Assembly: GCA_001051155.2 (NCBI GenBank) | Contig: JYIP02000001.1 | Coordinates: 6,070,126 to 6,134,125, forward strand | Reading direction: 5' to 3' | DNA length: 64,000 bases | Source of the DNA: Chrysoporthe austroafricana | Lineage: Eukaryota > Ascomycota > Sordariomycetes > Diaporthales > Cryphonectriaceae | In this document: one piece after another, positions 35,601 through 46,439 of the stretch | Layout: each line of letters opens with the position of its first letter | Position numbering within the stretch: position 1 is the stretch's first letter | Made by a program: the position numbers and the translations under genes | The notes under the pieces: generated by a model | The model's input: the letters and a program-made list of their open reading frames with translations, nothing else | Told to the model about the DNA's origin: nothing | Databases searched by the model: none

Positions 35601-36020
35601 ATTCTTAGCAATTTTAGTAATTAACGAAACGGAATTTGAAAATTAAAACCGTATTGAAAAAGGTTTAAAACCGGAAGAATAACTAATATATTGCGATATA
35701 AGAATTATTATTAATATTCTGATATGCAAGCTTAAGCTTCTTTTTAAATAGCAATATCGTTAGCCATTCTATATATTGCAACAAGTAGCGTATTTAATTA
35801 TTCCAGTAAAAATTAGTATAGCTAAATATTAGGAAAAGGGAAAGGCAGCTCAAAATATTTATAATAATATCCAGCTATTTATCCTTATTGGATTAGAAAG
35901 GGCAAATGCTAGCTAGCTTATAAGCATTACGAACGATCGAATTAAATAATGCGTCCATTTCAGCCTTGCATTTAGGATAGCTAGCCAGAAGCTTGCAAAG
36001 CTTATTTGCAATAAAAGGCT
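32680..36020 (-). pseudogene. PIF1/Helitron-type helicase, inactivated
   Basis: Reading the minus strand across many stops and shifts gives ordered helicase pieces. At about 34430-34560: NENFYRIKLMLYYLFRDLNA, usual in the region before the ATPase of fungal Helitron helicases. At about 33980-34030: LLNSE-RLLFEKY. At about 33840-33900: LIGIAANEINSRTLHSLF. At about 33540-33700: FIISLNIIALI and ILLFGNFY-LPP (Walker B/motif III type). Near 33000-33150: SENLYMP-SLVNNASGII. Near 32780-32900: IQFPLFISYAITVYKLQGF and VKSLDSILFE, the C-terminal PIF1 motifs. Stops are mainly TAG/TAA where CAG/CAA would be expected, as RIP produces. Walker A was not found clearly. Confidence 0.75.
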
Positions 36021-38159
36021 TATCGCTATCAGAATGCAGCTTATATATATAGAAAGCATTATTTTCCAGGATCCTCTTTCTTATTTGGCAATTAAATGCG
36101 TAAAAGGCAAAACGAAAATAAATTGCAAAATAATTATCTTTATATTTAAAAGCGTATATAATAATCTTATTTTTTATAGCTATTTATAATTGCGGCTATA
36201 ACGGATTGCTTTTATCTATAGGAAATAATATAAGAAAAGAGCTAGAATAAAGGAAAATAGAAAGATTTAGCTTATTAAAAAGGGTAAATTAGAAGGCAAG
36301 CGCTTTTATTTAACTTGCGGCAGTAAAGGCTTTTTCAAACTGGATACCGGCCTGAAATTGCTATTAAATCTAAGCAATTTCAAACTAATTAGCAAGAAAA
36401 TTAAAAATAGCGAATATCGAAATCTAATTAATTGCTATAGCCAGATTAATATTATTAATATTTTTATCAAATTGCATATTAATATCGTTAAAACGGATAA
36501 ATAGCTTATCGAAAATAATATCGTTTTCTAGCAGCTAGCTTAAATTTTTTTCAGAAATCTATATATTGCTATTATTATAAAGAAAGTAATTAGCAGTTAG
36601 ATATCGGAATTATATCGATATAATATACTTGCGGATTCTGTATTTTTTAATAAATGCATTTCGGAAACGATTATAATTAAGTACGATTACGATAATATTA
36701 AATTGCGATAGAAAGAAAAGGAAAATGCGGTATATTTTAATTATATTCCGGAAAAAATAGCAAATATGCTTCAAATATCGATATTAAGCATTACGAATAT
36801 AACGAATCTCGAAAGCGATATAAATTTTCGAAATTAGCATTTTTTCGGCTTAGGAAAAGCAAGGAAGGTTTGCTAGGATATTGCCAAAATCTATATAATT
36901 TTTAATAGAAAAGAAATAGATTTGGGAAAGATCAGAATCCTTATTGCAGCATTTAACGCAAATACTTTAAGATAAGTTTATATCGAATTAGCATTCCTTA
37001 TAACGACTGCAAATAAATAGCTCTTTTTTATATAATATCTTATAAAATTGGCCGAAAAGTTCTTTATTAATATTATTTATAGCATTTGCTTGCAATGCAA
37101 TATATCGTTTAATAGCTAATGCGCTATTAGGAAAAGGCTATTAGAGATTAGGAGAAGTAAAGTTATTATCCAGCTATTATTCTCGAATTTCTCGCGAAAT
37201 AGCAATTACGGCTTAGCGAGTTGCTACAGAAATAATATAACTGCTAAGAAACAGAAAGCCTGATAGTAAAAGAAAACGGGGAAACGGGTTAAAAGGATTC
37301 GAAAATAGCTAGCTAAAAGGTTATAAAGATTGTAAAAGCTTAATATTAGCAATAACGATTTCGAAAATCTTCTATTAAACTGATCGAAATATAGCTAATA
37401 AAGTTAGCATTCGCAATAAATTTCTTTTTCGTACTATTCAAGTTCAATATTAATATATAACTTATTTCTTATTATAATAAAATTAATATATAATATTTCG
37501 TAATCGCTTTAGCAATACTATTTCAGCTTTATAATAAAATCGAAATCGATTATTTAAATATTGCATTATTAGCAAATTAAACTATAAATCTCGATTTAAG
37601 CTATATTTATTTAATAATATTAAATACGAAAAATATAGCAAATGCTATATTCGAAATAAGCAAATTAAATTTAAATTAAGAAAGGGTTAAAATATTGCAA
37701 ATTATTTTTATTATTAAAGAAAGCAATATTATTATTATTAAATTCTTTTTGCAAAAAAAGGATATAAATCTTGCATTATCGTATTTGAAATTATAACTTT
37801 TCGATAATAAAAGCTTGAGAATAAGTTTTGCTATAGCGGGCTTGAATACAATAATATCGCTAAATTATAGCAAATTCGTACTTAGTAATAGCCGTATTAA
37901 GCATATCTTCAAAATTAATGCCTTACCGAAAAAAATAATTATATTCGTTTTCTTCTTGCTAGCTGCAATAATAAGGAAGAATATAAGGAATAATAAAGGC
38001 AGGAAAAGGAATATAAAATATATTTTGGCTCGAAATAAGCATATTTAGCTATATTTCAGGAAAAGGCAAAAGCTATTTTTGCTAGTTTTGCAATACCGAA
38101 AGAATAAATCGAATAAGAATACCGAAAACAAAATTCAGTATTATAAAAAGCATTAGCTA

Positions 38160-38250
38160 AAAAGGTTGCTAGCTTAATAATAGCTAGCTTAATAATAGCT
38201 AGCCTAATAATAGCTAGCCTAATAATAGCTAGCTTAATAATAGCTAATTT
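38160..38250. repeat. 15-bp tandem repeat
   Basis: Five copies of AGCTTAATAATAGCT with C/T variants inside the AT-rich block. It translates on the minus strand as repeats of Leu-Ala-Ile-Ile-Lys/Arg, but there is no sign that this is a real protein. Confidence 0.85.
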
Positions 38251-38759
38251 AATCGGCAAGCTTATCGTATAGCTTTGCGATAAGCTTATATATAACCGTA
38301 ATAACGATTAATAATAAGAAAGGCTTAATCGATAAAAGCTTTCTAAAACGAATAGCAATAGCACTATTATAAGCTTTAATCGAAAAGCTATAAAAGGATA
38401 AGTAGCTAAATACCCCGTCCTTTATTACGGCAAAGCGCTATAAATATCGCAATAATTTGGGAATATTAGCTTTTAATTATAAATAACATTTTATGCTATA
38501 CTATACCTAATTCGCTTCCTTGAAATATTCATAGCAATAGAAAAGGATAGCGATAGTTAATATAAAAGCGTTTTGGTATTTTAGTATTTTGGTATAGAAA
38601 TCGAATTTCAGAAGGTCTATAGCGAATTCCCAGGGGGAGACCCCCTAGACCCCTCCCAAAACCCCTAGACCCCCGCAAGACCTTAACCCTTCCCCGGAAC
38701 GAATAGTCCAGATTAATTATCAAATGGGTACATGCCAAGCCTGGTCCGTATACGGATTT

Positions 38760-39177
38760 TAGGACCCCCTAAAGAGAATTCAACTAAGCAAAGCTTCGCT
38801 TGCTCGCTTAGTAATCAACTAAGCTCACTATAAGCAAAGCTTTGCTGATAATTCTCACCGGAAGGTTAGTCTGCCAGGAAGGTCAGCACGAGCCCTAACC
38901 CTAAGCATTACGAGACACTATGACAATTTTGAAAGGAAAAAAAGGGAACAAGGCCTGTTAGAGTCATTATCAGGGTTTACAGATACCGGCTAGAGCCTCC
39001 GGCATCCTCACGATGATTGTATACAGACGCGCCACACACAAGGATCTTAGCTATGGTCGCTTGCTAGATAAGGTGTATGGGTTGAGCATTTGATCACGAA
39101 AGTTGCCTGATCGACCTTGCTAAAGAATACTGGATTTCCTACAATCGCTGTCATTAGAACTGGTCAATTTCCTTTCC
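38760..39177. other. Boundary region with short hairpins
   Basis: Sharp return from AT-rich to normal composition. Contains several short inverted repeats around AACTAAGC / GCTTAGT and AGCAAAGCTTCGCT / AGCAAAGCTTTGCT (38770-38860) and a telomere-like CCCTAACCCTAA at 38894-38905. The final part is the promoter of the ALDH gene. Confidence 0.5.
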
Positions 39178-40798
39178 ATGGCTGCCTTGACTGCATCGCT
39201 GACGGCTCCAAACGGGCGGAAGTATGACCAACCTCTGGGGCTGTTTATCAATAATGAGTTCGTGAAGAGCTCCTCAGGCTCAACAATTTCGTCAATTGAC
39301 CCCTAGTACGTGGAGCGGATCGCACCAACTTGATTTCTTCTCTTGCTAACATGCTTCCTCCCTACGTTGCAGTTCAGAATCTGAGATCGCCATAGTGCAA
39401 GCAGCCTCAGCCAGTGATGTTGACCGGGCAGTCGAAGCGGCACGTGCCGCATTGAAGACGGGGCCATGGAAGATTCTTCCGGGCACGGAGCGCGGCATAC
39501 TCATGACGAAGCTCGCGGACTTGATGGAGCAGAATAAAGAGCTTCTCGCCACGATTGACACGTGGGACAACGGTAACACTTCTCCACACAGGCAGAGACG
39601 GTACAGAAGATAATGGCTTGTAGGGAAACCATATGCGGATGCTCTGATGGGAGACCTACCAGAAGCCATCGGAGTGATACGCTATTACGGCGGGTGGGCG
39701 GACAAAGTCTTTGGCCAGACCATCTCAACTACCAAAGACAAGTTCGCGTACACCATACGACAGCCCATCGGCGTAATCGGACAGATCATCCCCTGGAATT
39801 ATCCCTTATCCATGGCCTGCTGGAAACTGGGTCCTGCGCTCGCTTGCGGCAACACTGTTGTGCTGAAAGCGGCTGAACAGACCCCTCTGAGCATCCTTGT
39901 CCTCGGACAATTGATCAAGGAGGCAGGGTTCCCACCAGGTGTCATCAATCTCATCAATGGCACAGGCATGGAGGCTGGCGCTGCTCTGGTCGAGCACCCT
40001 CTCGTCGACAAGATTGCTTTCACCGGTTCTACGGCAACAGCCCGTAAAATTATGGCTAGCGCAGCTAAAACCCTAAAGAACATCACCCTCGAGACTGGAG
40101 GCAAGTCTCCACTGCTGGTATTTGACGATGCGGACCTTGACCAAGCCGTTAAGTGGTCTCACTTGGGCATCATGTCGAACAAGGGAGAGATCTGCACAGC
40201 AACAAGCCGGATTCTGGTCCAAGAGGGCATATACGACAACTTCATTGAGGCTTTTAAAGCGCGAATAGCATCGACCAGTATTATGGGTAATCCTTTTGAT
40301 GAGAGCACATACCATGGACCACAAGTCACGAAGCAGCAGTGCGAGCGTATCAAGTTGTTCATCGATACTGGTTTGTCAGAGGGGGCGACGCTGTTGTATG
40401 GTGGCAGCGACGATACCGTCCCTGCGAAGGGCTATTTCGTGGCCCCTACGATTTTTACGGACGTCAATAGCTCGATGACTATCTTCAGGGAGGAGATCTT
40501 TGGACCAGTGGTCGTCATCGGGAAATTCAAGACAGAGGAGGAAGCCATTATGAGCGCAAATGATACAACCTATGGTCTGGGCGCTGCCGTTTTCACGGAG
40601 AACCTCGTCAAAGCCCATCGGGTGTCGGAGGCAATCGAAGCCGGCATGGTATGGATCAATAGTAGCCAGGACTGTGACCCTCGAGTCCCTTTCGGTGGTG
40701 TGAAACAGAGCGGCATTGGCAGGGAGCTCGGCGAGGCAGGGCTAGAAGCTTACACTCAGACAAAGGCTGTGCACATTAATATGGGGACCAGAATCTAA
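39178..40798 (+). CDS. Aldehyde dehydrogenase (NAD(P)+ dependent)
   Basis: Predicted as join(39178..39305, 39373..39572, 39624..40798), 500 aa, the normal class 1/2 ALDH length. It oxidises aldehydes to acids. The catalytic Cys (GEICTATSR, residue 300) and general-base Glu (LETGGKSP, residue 266) are present at the expected spacing, together with IIPWNYP, FTGSTATA and the C-terminal PFGGVKQSGIGRELG. Introns: 39306-39372 (GTACGT...GCAG, branch-like GCTAAC at 39343) and 39573-39623 (GTAACA...GTAG, only 51 nt); they restore DPYSESEIAI and DTWDNGKPYADA. The gene is intact although it sits between RIP-degraded blocks. No pathway partner is obvious; the neighbours are a broken lyase and a GH43-like gene. 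Confidence 0.95.
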
Positions 40799-42682
40799 GC
40801 TACTCTTCTGTCTACTATTCAGGTATTTTTGATTTAAATTTATGCTCAATACCGCGTTCTTTTCCATTTCAGCAGTGCGATATGTAGCGAGGATAAAATG
40901 ATGCCGTGTTCTGGGGAGTTTGACACGGGCCCTTGAGATCTCCTTAACTTAAGCATTTATAGCCTATACATATCTATTAGGCACAGTACTATTGCTGACA
41001 TAGGTCGAGTACTGTGGCACCTGTGCAAGCGGGATGGTATTATTCTGTGCTGTATCCCCCTGGTTGAGTACAAGGATCACAACTTCGAAGGTCCTTAATG
41101 ACAAGGGACCCGCCCAGATATCGGCGCTCCTCTCAATTGACAGCGCGGGGACGCAATCCAAAGCAATTCTAGCATCATCTTAGATAATGGCGATGCGACT
41201 AGAAGGAGAACTGCGTCTGCTCCTCGACTTGGGTCATGGCGTTTCTGATCTCCAGGTCTGCTGACTATCTAGGGTCCTGTAGCCGGCGATTGCCGGATCT
41301 GGACTGATCAGTGCATCAGCACTCTTCAAGATAATGATGATAGAGGTCTTGTAGGTATTCCACGACTTCCACTCTGCTCTGTCGAGGTTATCTAGACATG
41401 TGCAAGACCAGACCACAGGTTTTTGTCGGGACGTAGTATTCTTAACTACAGGAAGCCATTTATTTTATCACTCACATCTTAAAACTGGCAGCGCTGATTT
41501 TCGAGGTCGATTTGTTTAAGGTTTCTGACTCGTTACTTTCTAGTAGCTGCTAAAAAAAATTTCCCTCATAATGATCAAAGGGTAGGGGACAAGAGAGAAG
41601 TTGTGTATAGCGTAGAAAGCAGGTTATGAGCAACAATATTATGGCCCTGTCTCGTAGTCTCATGGTTGATAGAATTTACATATGTAGATCTTTCAAATCT
41701 TGTTTCTTCACATTTTAATACTCACCGCCCTTTTGTCCTTCTTTGTTTTATATATGATATTAGTAATGGCGTTTTGGTAAAGTAGGTAGAAGCCTGGGAA
41801 TTTCTAGACAGCGACTCTGGCGGATACGCTAATCACTAAGCCCTGGAGTCTCATGGATATATAACCGGAACATTTGATATTCCGACACTGCATCGTGCAC
41901 TGAGAATTTACATTTACGTCACCTGCTCAAGTTGGCCTACTCACGATCCGTGCCCGGGAGAGCTTCCCCTGGGGAGTCGCTGTGGTGTAGAACTACGTAG
42001 CCCCACAAAGGCACCGTACGGCACTTTAATCGAAGCCTCCGAATTCGGGATGTTCTGAGATCACCAAAGCCCGAGCGCTGCCGTCTATTCAGTACCCGTC
42101 TGGTTTGACCCTGTCATCTACTTCCATGTCAGCAGCAACAGGAAATCGCCTTGCAAAGCACCGTTCTAAACTTTAGATCCACAAGGGTTCCGTCAAGACT
42201 TGGTCCTCTTCAAGGCCGCAAGCGTGGAGCCAACAACAAGAGACAAAAGAGTCCACGAGCTACAAGGTCATGCATTGAAGTACTTAAAGCCGACAATAAT
42301 AATATATGTTTTAGGAGGATCGACAAAACGGTAGTAAACCAGCACCCCATGCTGCTCTAGACGACCCACACGCACGTACCATAGTACCATAGTTGCTAGC
42401 CCTGCAGGCCTCCCTTAATACTACCAGAATCACGCCAGGTGCATCGCTCGCTCGCTAGGACAGTCGGCTGCCCTCTTCCGGTATGCGGGCCGTGCCTGAG
42501 TGCTCCGTATTCATCCTCTAACACTTGGACTCAAAGGAGCTCGTTTACAACGCAAGGATGTGGGAGATGAAGGAAATAATTATAAGAGGCGCCTTCTAGG
42601 CATGTTCTGATCCTCTTCCCTATGTATAATGCATCCATGCCTTCATTAAGCTTTCGTATGTTCTTCGTGTTGAACATTGTTC
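40799..42682. other. Intergenic, no supported gene
   Basis: About 1.9 kb of ordinary composition with only short open frames (the longest at 42151-42360, no domain, non-distinct start). Nothing supported. Confidence 0.45.
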
Positions 42683-43722
42683 ATGATGAAGCAATATTTC
42701 ACTCTGATTCTTCTATCCACTAGTGCAGCAGCATCATGCGTCTCCCGGGCGAGCACTTTCGTCCATCCTAGACTTTTGCATACAGAAGCCGACTTGATAC
42801 GCATCAAGGGCTTTATTGAGGCAAAGATAGAACCCATATATATGGGATGGGAGATGCTGGTCGCTCAGATGAATCCTGACTATATACCAAGTTCGGTAGA
42901 AGAATTTTGCCGAGGAACCGGCTCTGACGTGAACTGTACCGAGAATTATCCTAGTCTGTACAGAAATGCAGCGTCCGCATACGTTAATGCAATTTACTAG
43001 AAAGTAACGGATAATATGATATCCGCTAATACTGCGGGCATTACTTTTAATGCGTAATTGTCAATTATAATATCCGTAAGCAGCATTTCGGATCTATTAT
43101 GGTTGACGAGGCTATTATTTATTTTAAAAGCGGAACCGGCATTAGCAATATTGAATAAGCTATATGGATAATACATACTGACGCAAGTACGGGAAAGACT
43201 TTCGGATAGGGCCAAAAGGAAGGGAGAGACTAAGGTCATTCGGCGTTAGACTACGCTTTACTTGGCGTAATAGGATAATAGGCGTACAGCCAAGGTATTG
43301 ATATGTTTTCCTATGCCGACAGCCTCATCCTGGAAGGGTAAGCTGACCTTTATCACTGTAATACGAGGAGAATGGAAATGCCTAGACTAACTGGCCGTGC
43401 TTACAGATCGGAATACTTTTCCAAATACAATATCAACTATACCGTACTGTAGATTCCTTATGTCAATACTGAGGTAGGCCTCATTAGTACCAATCGGACT
43501 GTCATCTCTAACTCTAGCCGTGGGGATATCCGGCCTATAGCTGAGCTTCTCTATGCTTGTTATTCGTCCGTCAAGGGCCTGAACGCGTCTTGGACTGGCG
43601 AGTATCGGGATTACGTGGTAGAAGAGAATGGCGGTACGGAAGGCAGTGGCGGCGACTATGGTTTTGATAGTGGAGGATACGAGCAACTGGGCTTTAGCAC
43701 AACTCTTTACCGCCGAGAGTGA
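42683..43722 (+). pseudogene. Secreted alginate-lyase/heparinase-like polysaccharide lyase, inactivated
   Basis: Begins with a signal peptide (MMKQYFTLILLSTSAAASC) and FVHPRLLHTEADLIRIKGFI, typical of fungal proteins of the chondroitin AC/alginate lyase superfamily. After about 100 residues the frame hits TAG at 42998-43000, yet the reading continues in pieces: NIE-AIWIIHTDASTGKTFG, GRD-GHSALDYALLGVIG, SYADSLILEG, then ISNSSRGDIRPIAELLYACY, VKGLNASWTGEYRDYVVEEN and GGYEQLGFSTTLY before a TGA at 43720. Several stops are TAG/TAA at positions expected to be Gln or Trp, so RIP-type decay is likely; at least one frame change is also present (start frame and end frame differ). The middle (43000-43390) is the most damaged part. 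Confidence 0.75.
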
Positions 43723-44287
43723 AATATACAAAACCACCCATATTCTTATCCTCTATATTTCCCCACCCAGCAACACCCACTAGCCCCCCTCCCCCCCAAA
43801 TATAACTTCTCTTTCTCTATCCCTCCTTCAATCTCTTCTGTCATTCTCTCTTCCCAAATGAATAGCCAGCTATGTATTCTGTGCTACTCACAAGATACCC
43901 AAAGTCTGCAATCATAGGACCGCTGATCTGTACAGATTATACACTCTTTGTCTAAAGGACGTAGTCGGCGGAAAGGGACCTAACCATGTAGTGTCATATA
44001 TGAATTGTTAGTTGATTATACATGCCATACAGAGATACATAGCAATATGACAATAGTGCACTTGTATTGTGGAAGTTTAGGGGTGAGGCCTGTAACCAGT
44101 CGTAATTTAGTCGGTTTGTTATAGTATTATAAAGCACCCGGCCAGGTGTGAAACAGATATTGACTTAAGTAATTTGTGGAAATTACGTCCGCCTGATAAT
44201 GCCTATCATTTATTAAAGCCATTATTACTTTATTATAAACTTGTCATCCATCGAAGTCTAAATCTCCCTTGCATACAAGGCTTTAAA
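43723..44287. other. Intergenic region
   Basis: No gene seen between the lyase pseudogene (+) and the GH43-like gene (-). A C/T-rich tract lies at 43770-43850. Confidence 0.5.
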
Positions 44288-45982
44288 CTACCACCGGTAG
44301 ACATAGAGCTCGCTCTTCTCCTGTACAGTACGACTCAGTAAGCCTGGCACCACGGTGACATAGCTGCTGTTTTCGTTGACCTTAGGCTGAACCAGGGTCC
44401 CGTAGCACCCGTTTGTGGCGTTCGTACTGAGCGAGATTGTGGTGATGGCCTTGCCCTGCACCTCCATAGAGATCTTGGCTGGAGCCCACGAAATGTTGCT
44501 CGCAACCCAAGAGAAGACCTCTGTCTCACTATCAGCATAAGTAAGCGTCACGTTAAGCGGCCCATCTAGGACGGGACCAGCGTTGGTAGTGGGGCCGAGG
44601 TTGTCGGTGCGCTGCCAAACGGGGAACTGAAGGGTTGTACCATTCTGCGCTATGTCGTAGGTTGCTTCAATGGTTCGCCAATTCTGGACGCGGCAATCTA
44701 GCTGGTAGGGAGCGGGCGGATCGGGGGACGCGATATCGCCCATCAGTGGGACGGTGACCGCTGCCGGGCAGGTCCACGTCTTGATCGTGTGATTGTCGTG
44801 GAACTCGAGAGGAAACCAGTACGTGCTGGCGGCTGCCTGGTGGTTGTCGGAGTGCCATATGTAGTTATTGACATGGAAGAAGTCTTGCAAGTAGGTGTCT
44901 TGGGCTATGACATAGTTGGTGGGACCCGTGCGGTATCCTAGAACATGACTGACTACGATAGAACCGCTGTCGGGGGTAGGAAGCACCGTGGCACCTTTGT
45001 TTTGGGCACCACATCCGTCGATGCTAATAATGCCCAGGTCTTCATAAGGCCCAAGCGGGTCCGTAGCGTAGTAGCCGTAGACATATCCGAGGCAGTTCTG
45101 ACACGTCATACCGAACAGCAGATAGTAGTAGCCGTCGTAGTAAAATGCTGAGGATGCCTCTAGGTTAAGGCCCTGGTCGTCGAGCTCAGCGCTCGTACGG
45201 ATCTTGGACATGGTCCCGGGGCTGCCGACAGTCGTCGTAAGATTGGGTGCGAGCTCCTGGACCCAAATGTCCCAAGTTGGGACGTTGAAGATTTCTGTTG
45301 TATTTACATCGGTGACGATATAGTGGGTACCGTTCGGCGCAGACATAACGTCGAAATCGTGGGAAACATAGTCTCCTCCGAGTATGGCCGGCGGGTAGCT
45401 CCACGGCCCGCCCGGCGATGGCGAAGTCGCATAGTACAGGGCCACAAGGCCGTCGCCGCCCATGATCATAACGTACTGCTCCGTCTCGTTGCTGTAGCGC
45501 ACGACTGGCTTTGTGACATTGGCTACTGTGGTTGGGGGCTGGTAAAAATCTTCAAGCTGCCAGTTGGTCAGGTCCAGCGACGAGAAAGTCTTGATACCGC
45601 AGTTGCCGTCGGCGCCGTAATCCCCGGGTGGATATACGGGGATGGCTGGGTACGAGTCGAGCGAGGTCTCAGAGTAGACAAAGAGCGTGCCACCGCAGCC
45701 CCAGGTTGCGGAGTACATCCAGTACTTCCCTTCCCAATAGCCGAGATGCGACTCAACCATCTCGAGGCCGTCACCGTCCACCGTCCGAGGGTAGACGGGT
45801 CTGCCGTACTTCAGAGGTTGTAGCGGGTGAGGCGGCAATCCATCATCGCCCTCGAGAATATCCTCTGTAGCGAAGTTGAGTTTGGTCGCATACGGCGTCG
45901 GAGACCGAGTCGAGACCGCGGCAACAGTGCCCCGTACGGTCAAGGTCGCCAAAGCAATCTTGAGAAAGCTGATAACTGCCAT
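44288..45982 (-). CDS. Secreted GH43-like five-bladed beta-propeller glycosidase
   Basis: Intronless, 564 aa. Starts MAVISFLKIALATLTV, a signal peptide. The open frame extends to 46051 but without an ATG, and a TATA-like TTTATAA on the minus strand near 46078-46084 also favours the start at 45982. The body shows propeller-type repeats: YWEGKYWMYSATWG, FSSLDLTNWQLED, YYDGYYYLLFG, YATDPLGPYEDLG and a C-terminal beta-sandwich-like domain. This arrangement fits GH43 and related families acting on arabinan, xylan or galactan; I cannot fix the subfamily or prove the catalytic acids. Many N-glycosylation sequons are present. It is intact next to a ruined lyase gene and close to a transposon array. 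Confidence 0.75.
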   Translation of the reverse strand: MAVISFLKIALATLTVRGTVAAVSTRSPTPYATKLNFATEDILEGDDGLPPHPLQPLKYGRPVYPRTVDGDGLEMVESHLGYWEGKYWMYSATWGCGGTLFVYSETSLDSYPAIPVYPPGDYGADGNCGIKTFSSLDLTNWQLEDFYQPPTTVANVTKPVVRYSNETEQYVMIMGGDGLVALYYATSPSPGGPWSYPPAILGGDYVSHDFDVMSAPNGTHYIVTDVNTTEIFNVPTWDIWVQELAPNLTTTVGSPGTMSKIRTSAELDDQGLNLEASSAFYYDGYYYLLFGMTCQNCLGYVYGYYATDPLGPYEDLGIISIDGCGAQNKGATVLPTPDSGSIVVSHVLGYRTGPTNYVIAQDTYLQDFFHVNNYIWHSDNHQAAASTYWFPLEFHDNHTIKTWTCPAAVTVPLMGDIASPDPPAPYQLDCRVQNWRTIEATYDIAQNGTTLQFPVWQRTDNLGPTTNAGPVLDGPLNVTLTYADSETEVFSWVASNISWAPAKISMEVQGKAITTISLSTNATNGCYGTLVQPKVNENSSYVTVVPGLLSRTVQEKSELYVYRW

Positions 45983-46051
45983 GCTCTCGTGTACTGCAAA
46001 GATAGAAGAGAGTGCAAGACAGAGGAAAGCCTGCTGACCCTGAGATCCCAA

Positions 46052-46439
46052 GAGACGGTGATAACGATGAGCCTGGCATTATAAAACCGACATATGCCAT
46101 GTCTCCGCCCTTCGGCCCTGGCTTGCCCGATGTCCGACTAACCTGGCTCTGAATACCCAAGACCCACATCATCCAATTAGGGTTGCAATTAATACGGAGT
46201 ATAGCATTGCGATATCTCTCTGAGCAATTACACAATCGCCGTGGCCGTTACTCTACGAGTAGAAGACAAAGTAGATCATGACTGCTTTGATGGGCACTGA
46301 TGCTTATTACTAAAATATTGGATTTGACCGAGAGGTGGCACAACTGCATAAAACGGCCCAAATGTCTTGAATCCTTGCGGCTGTACACGCACGCTACTTC
46401 GTTGCATTGTCTGAAGCGGTGGTAGTTGACCATCCACTA
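46052..46439. promoter_or_regulatory. Promoter region of the GH43-like gene
   Basis: Contains the TATA-like element at about 46078-46084 (minus strand). No gene seen; ends where the Fot1-like terminal repeat starts. Confidence 0.4.

Larger units (their letters stand above)
32471..38760 (-). mobile_element. RIP-degraded Helitron-like block
   Basis: Strongly AT-rich with TpA excess and dense TAG/TAA stops. The minus strand encodes a recognisable but broken PIF1-type helicase (listed separately), the helicase class carried by fungal Helitrons. The 5' part (36.1-38.7 kb) should hold the Rep domain but I could not recognise it. Exact termini (5' TC, 3' CTRR) were not found, so the borders are approximate and the class is inferred from the helicase. 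Confidence 0.55.

Noticed and set aside
33000..38500. A CRISPR-like array or tRNA/rRNA genes in the AT-rich block
   Set aside because: No regularly spaced repeats with unique spacers and no tRNA or rRNA signature were seen; the only tandem array is a 15-bp repeat without spacers.
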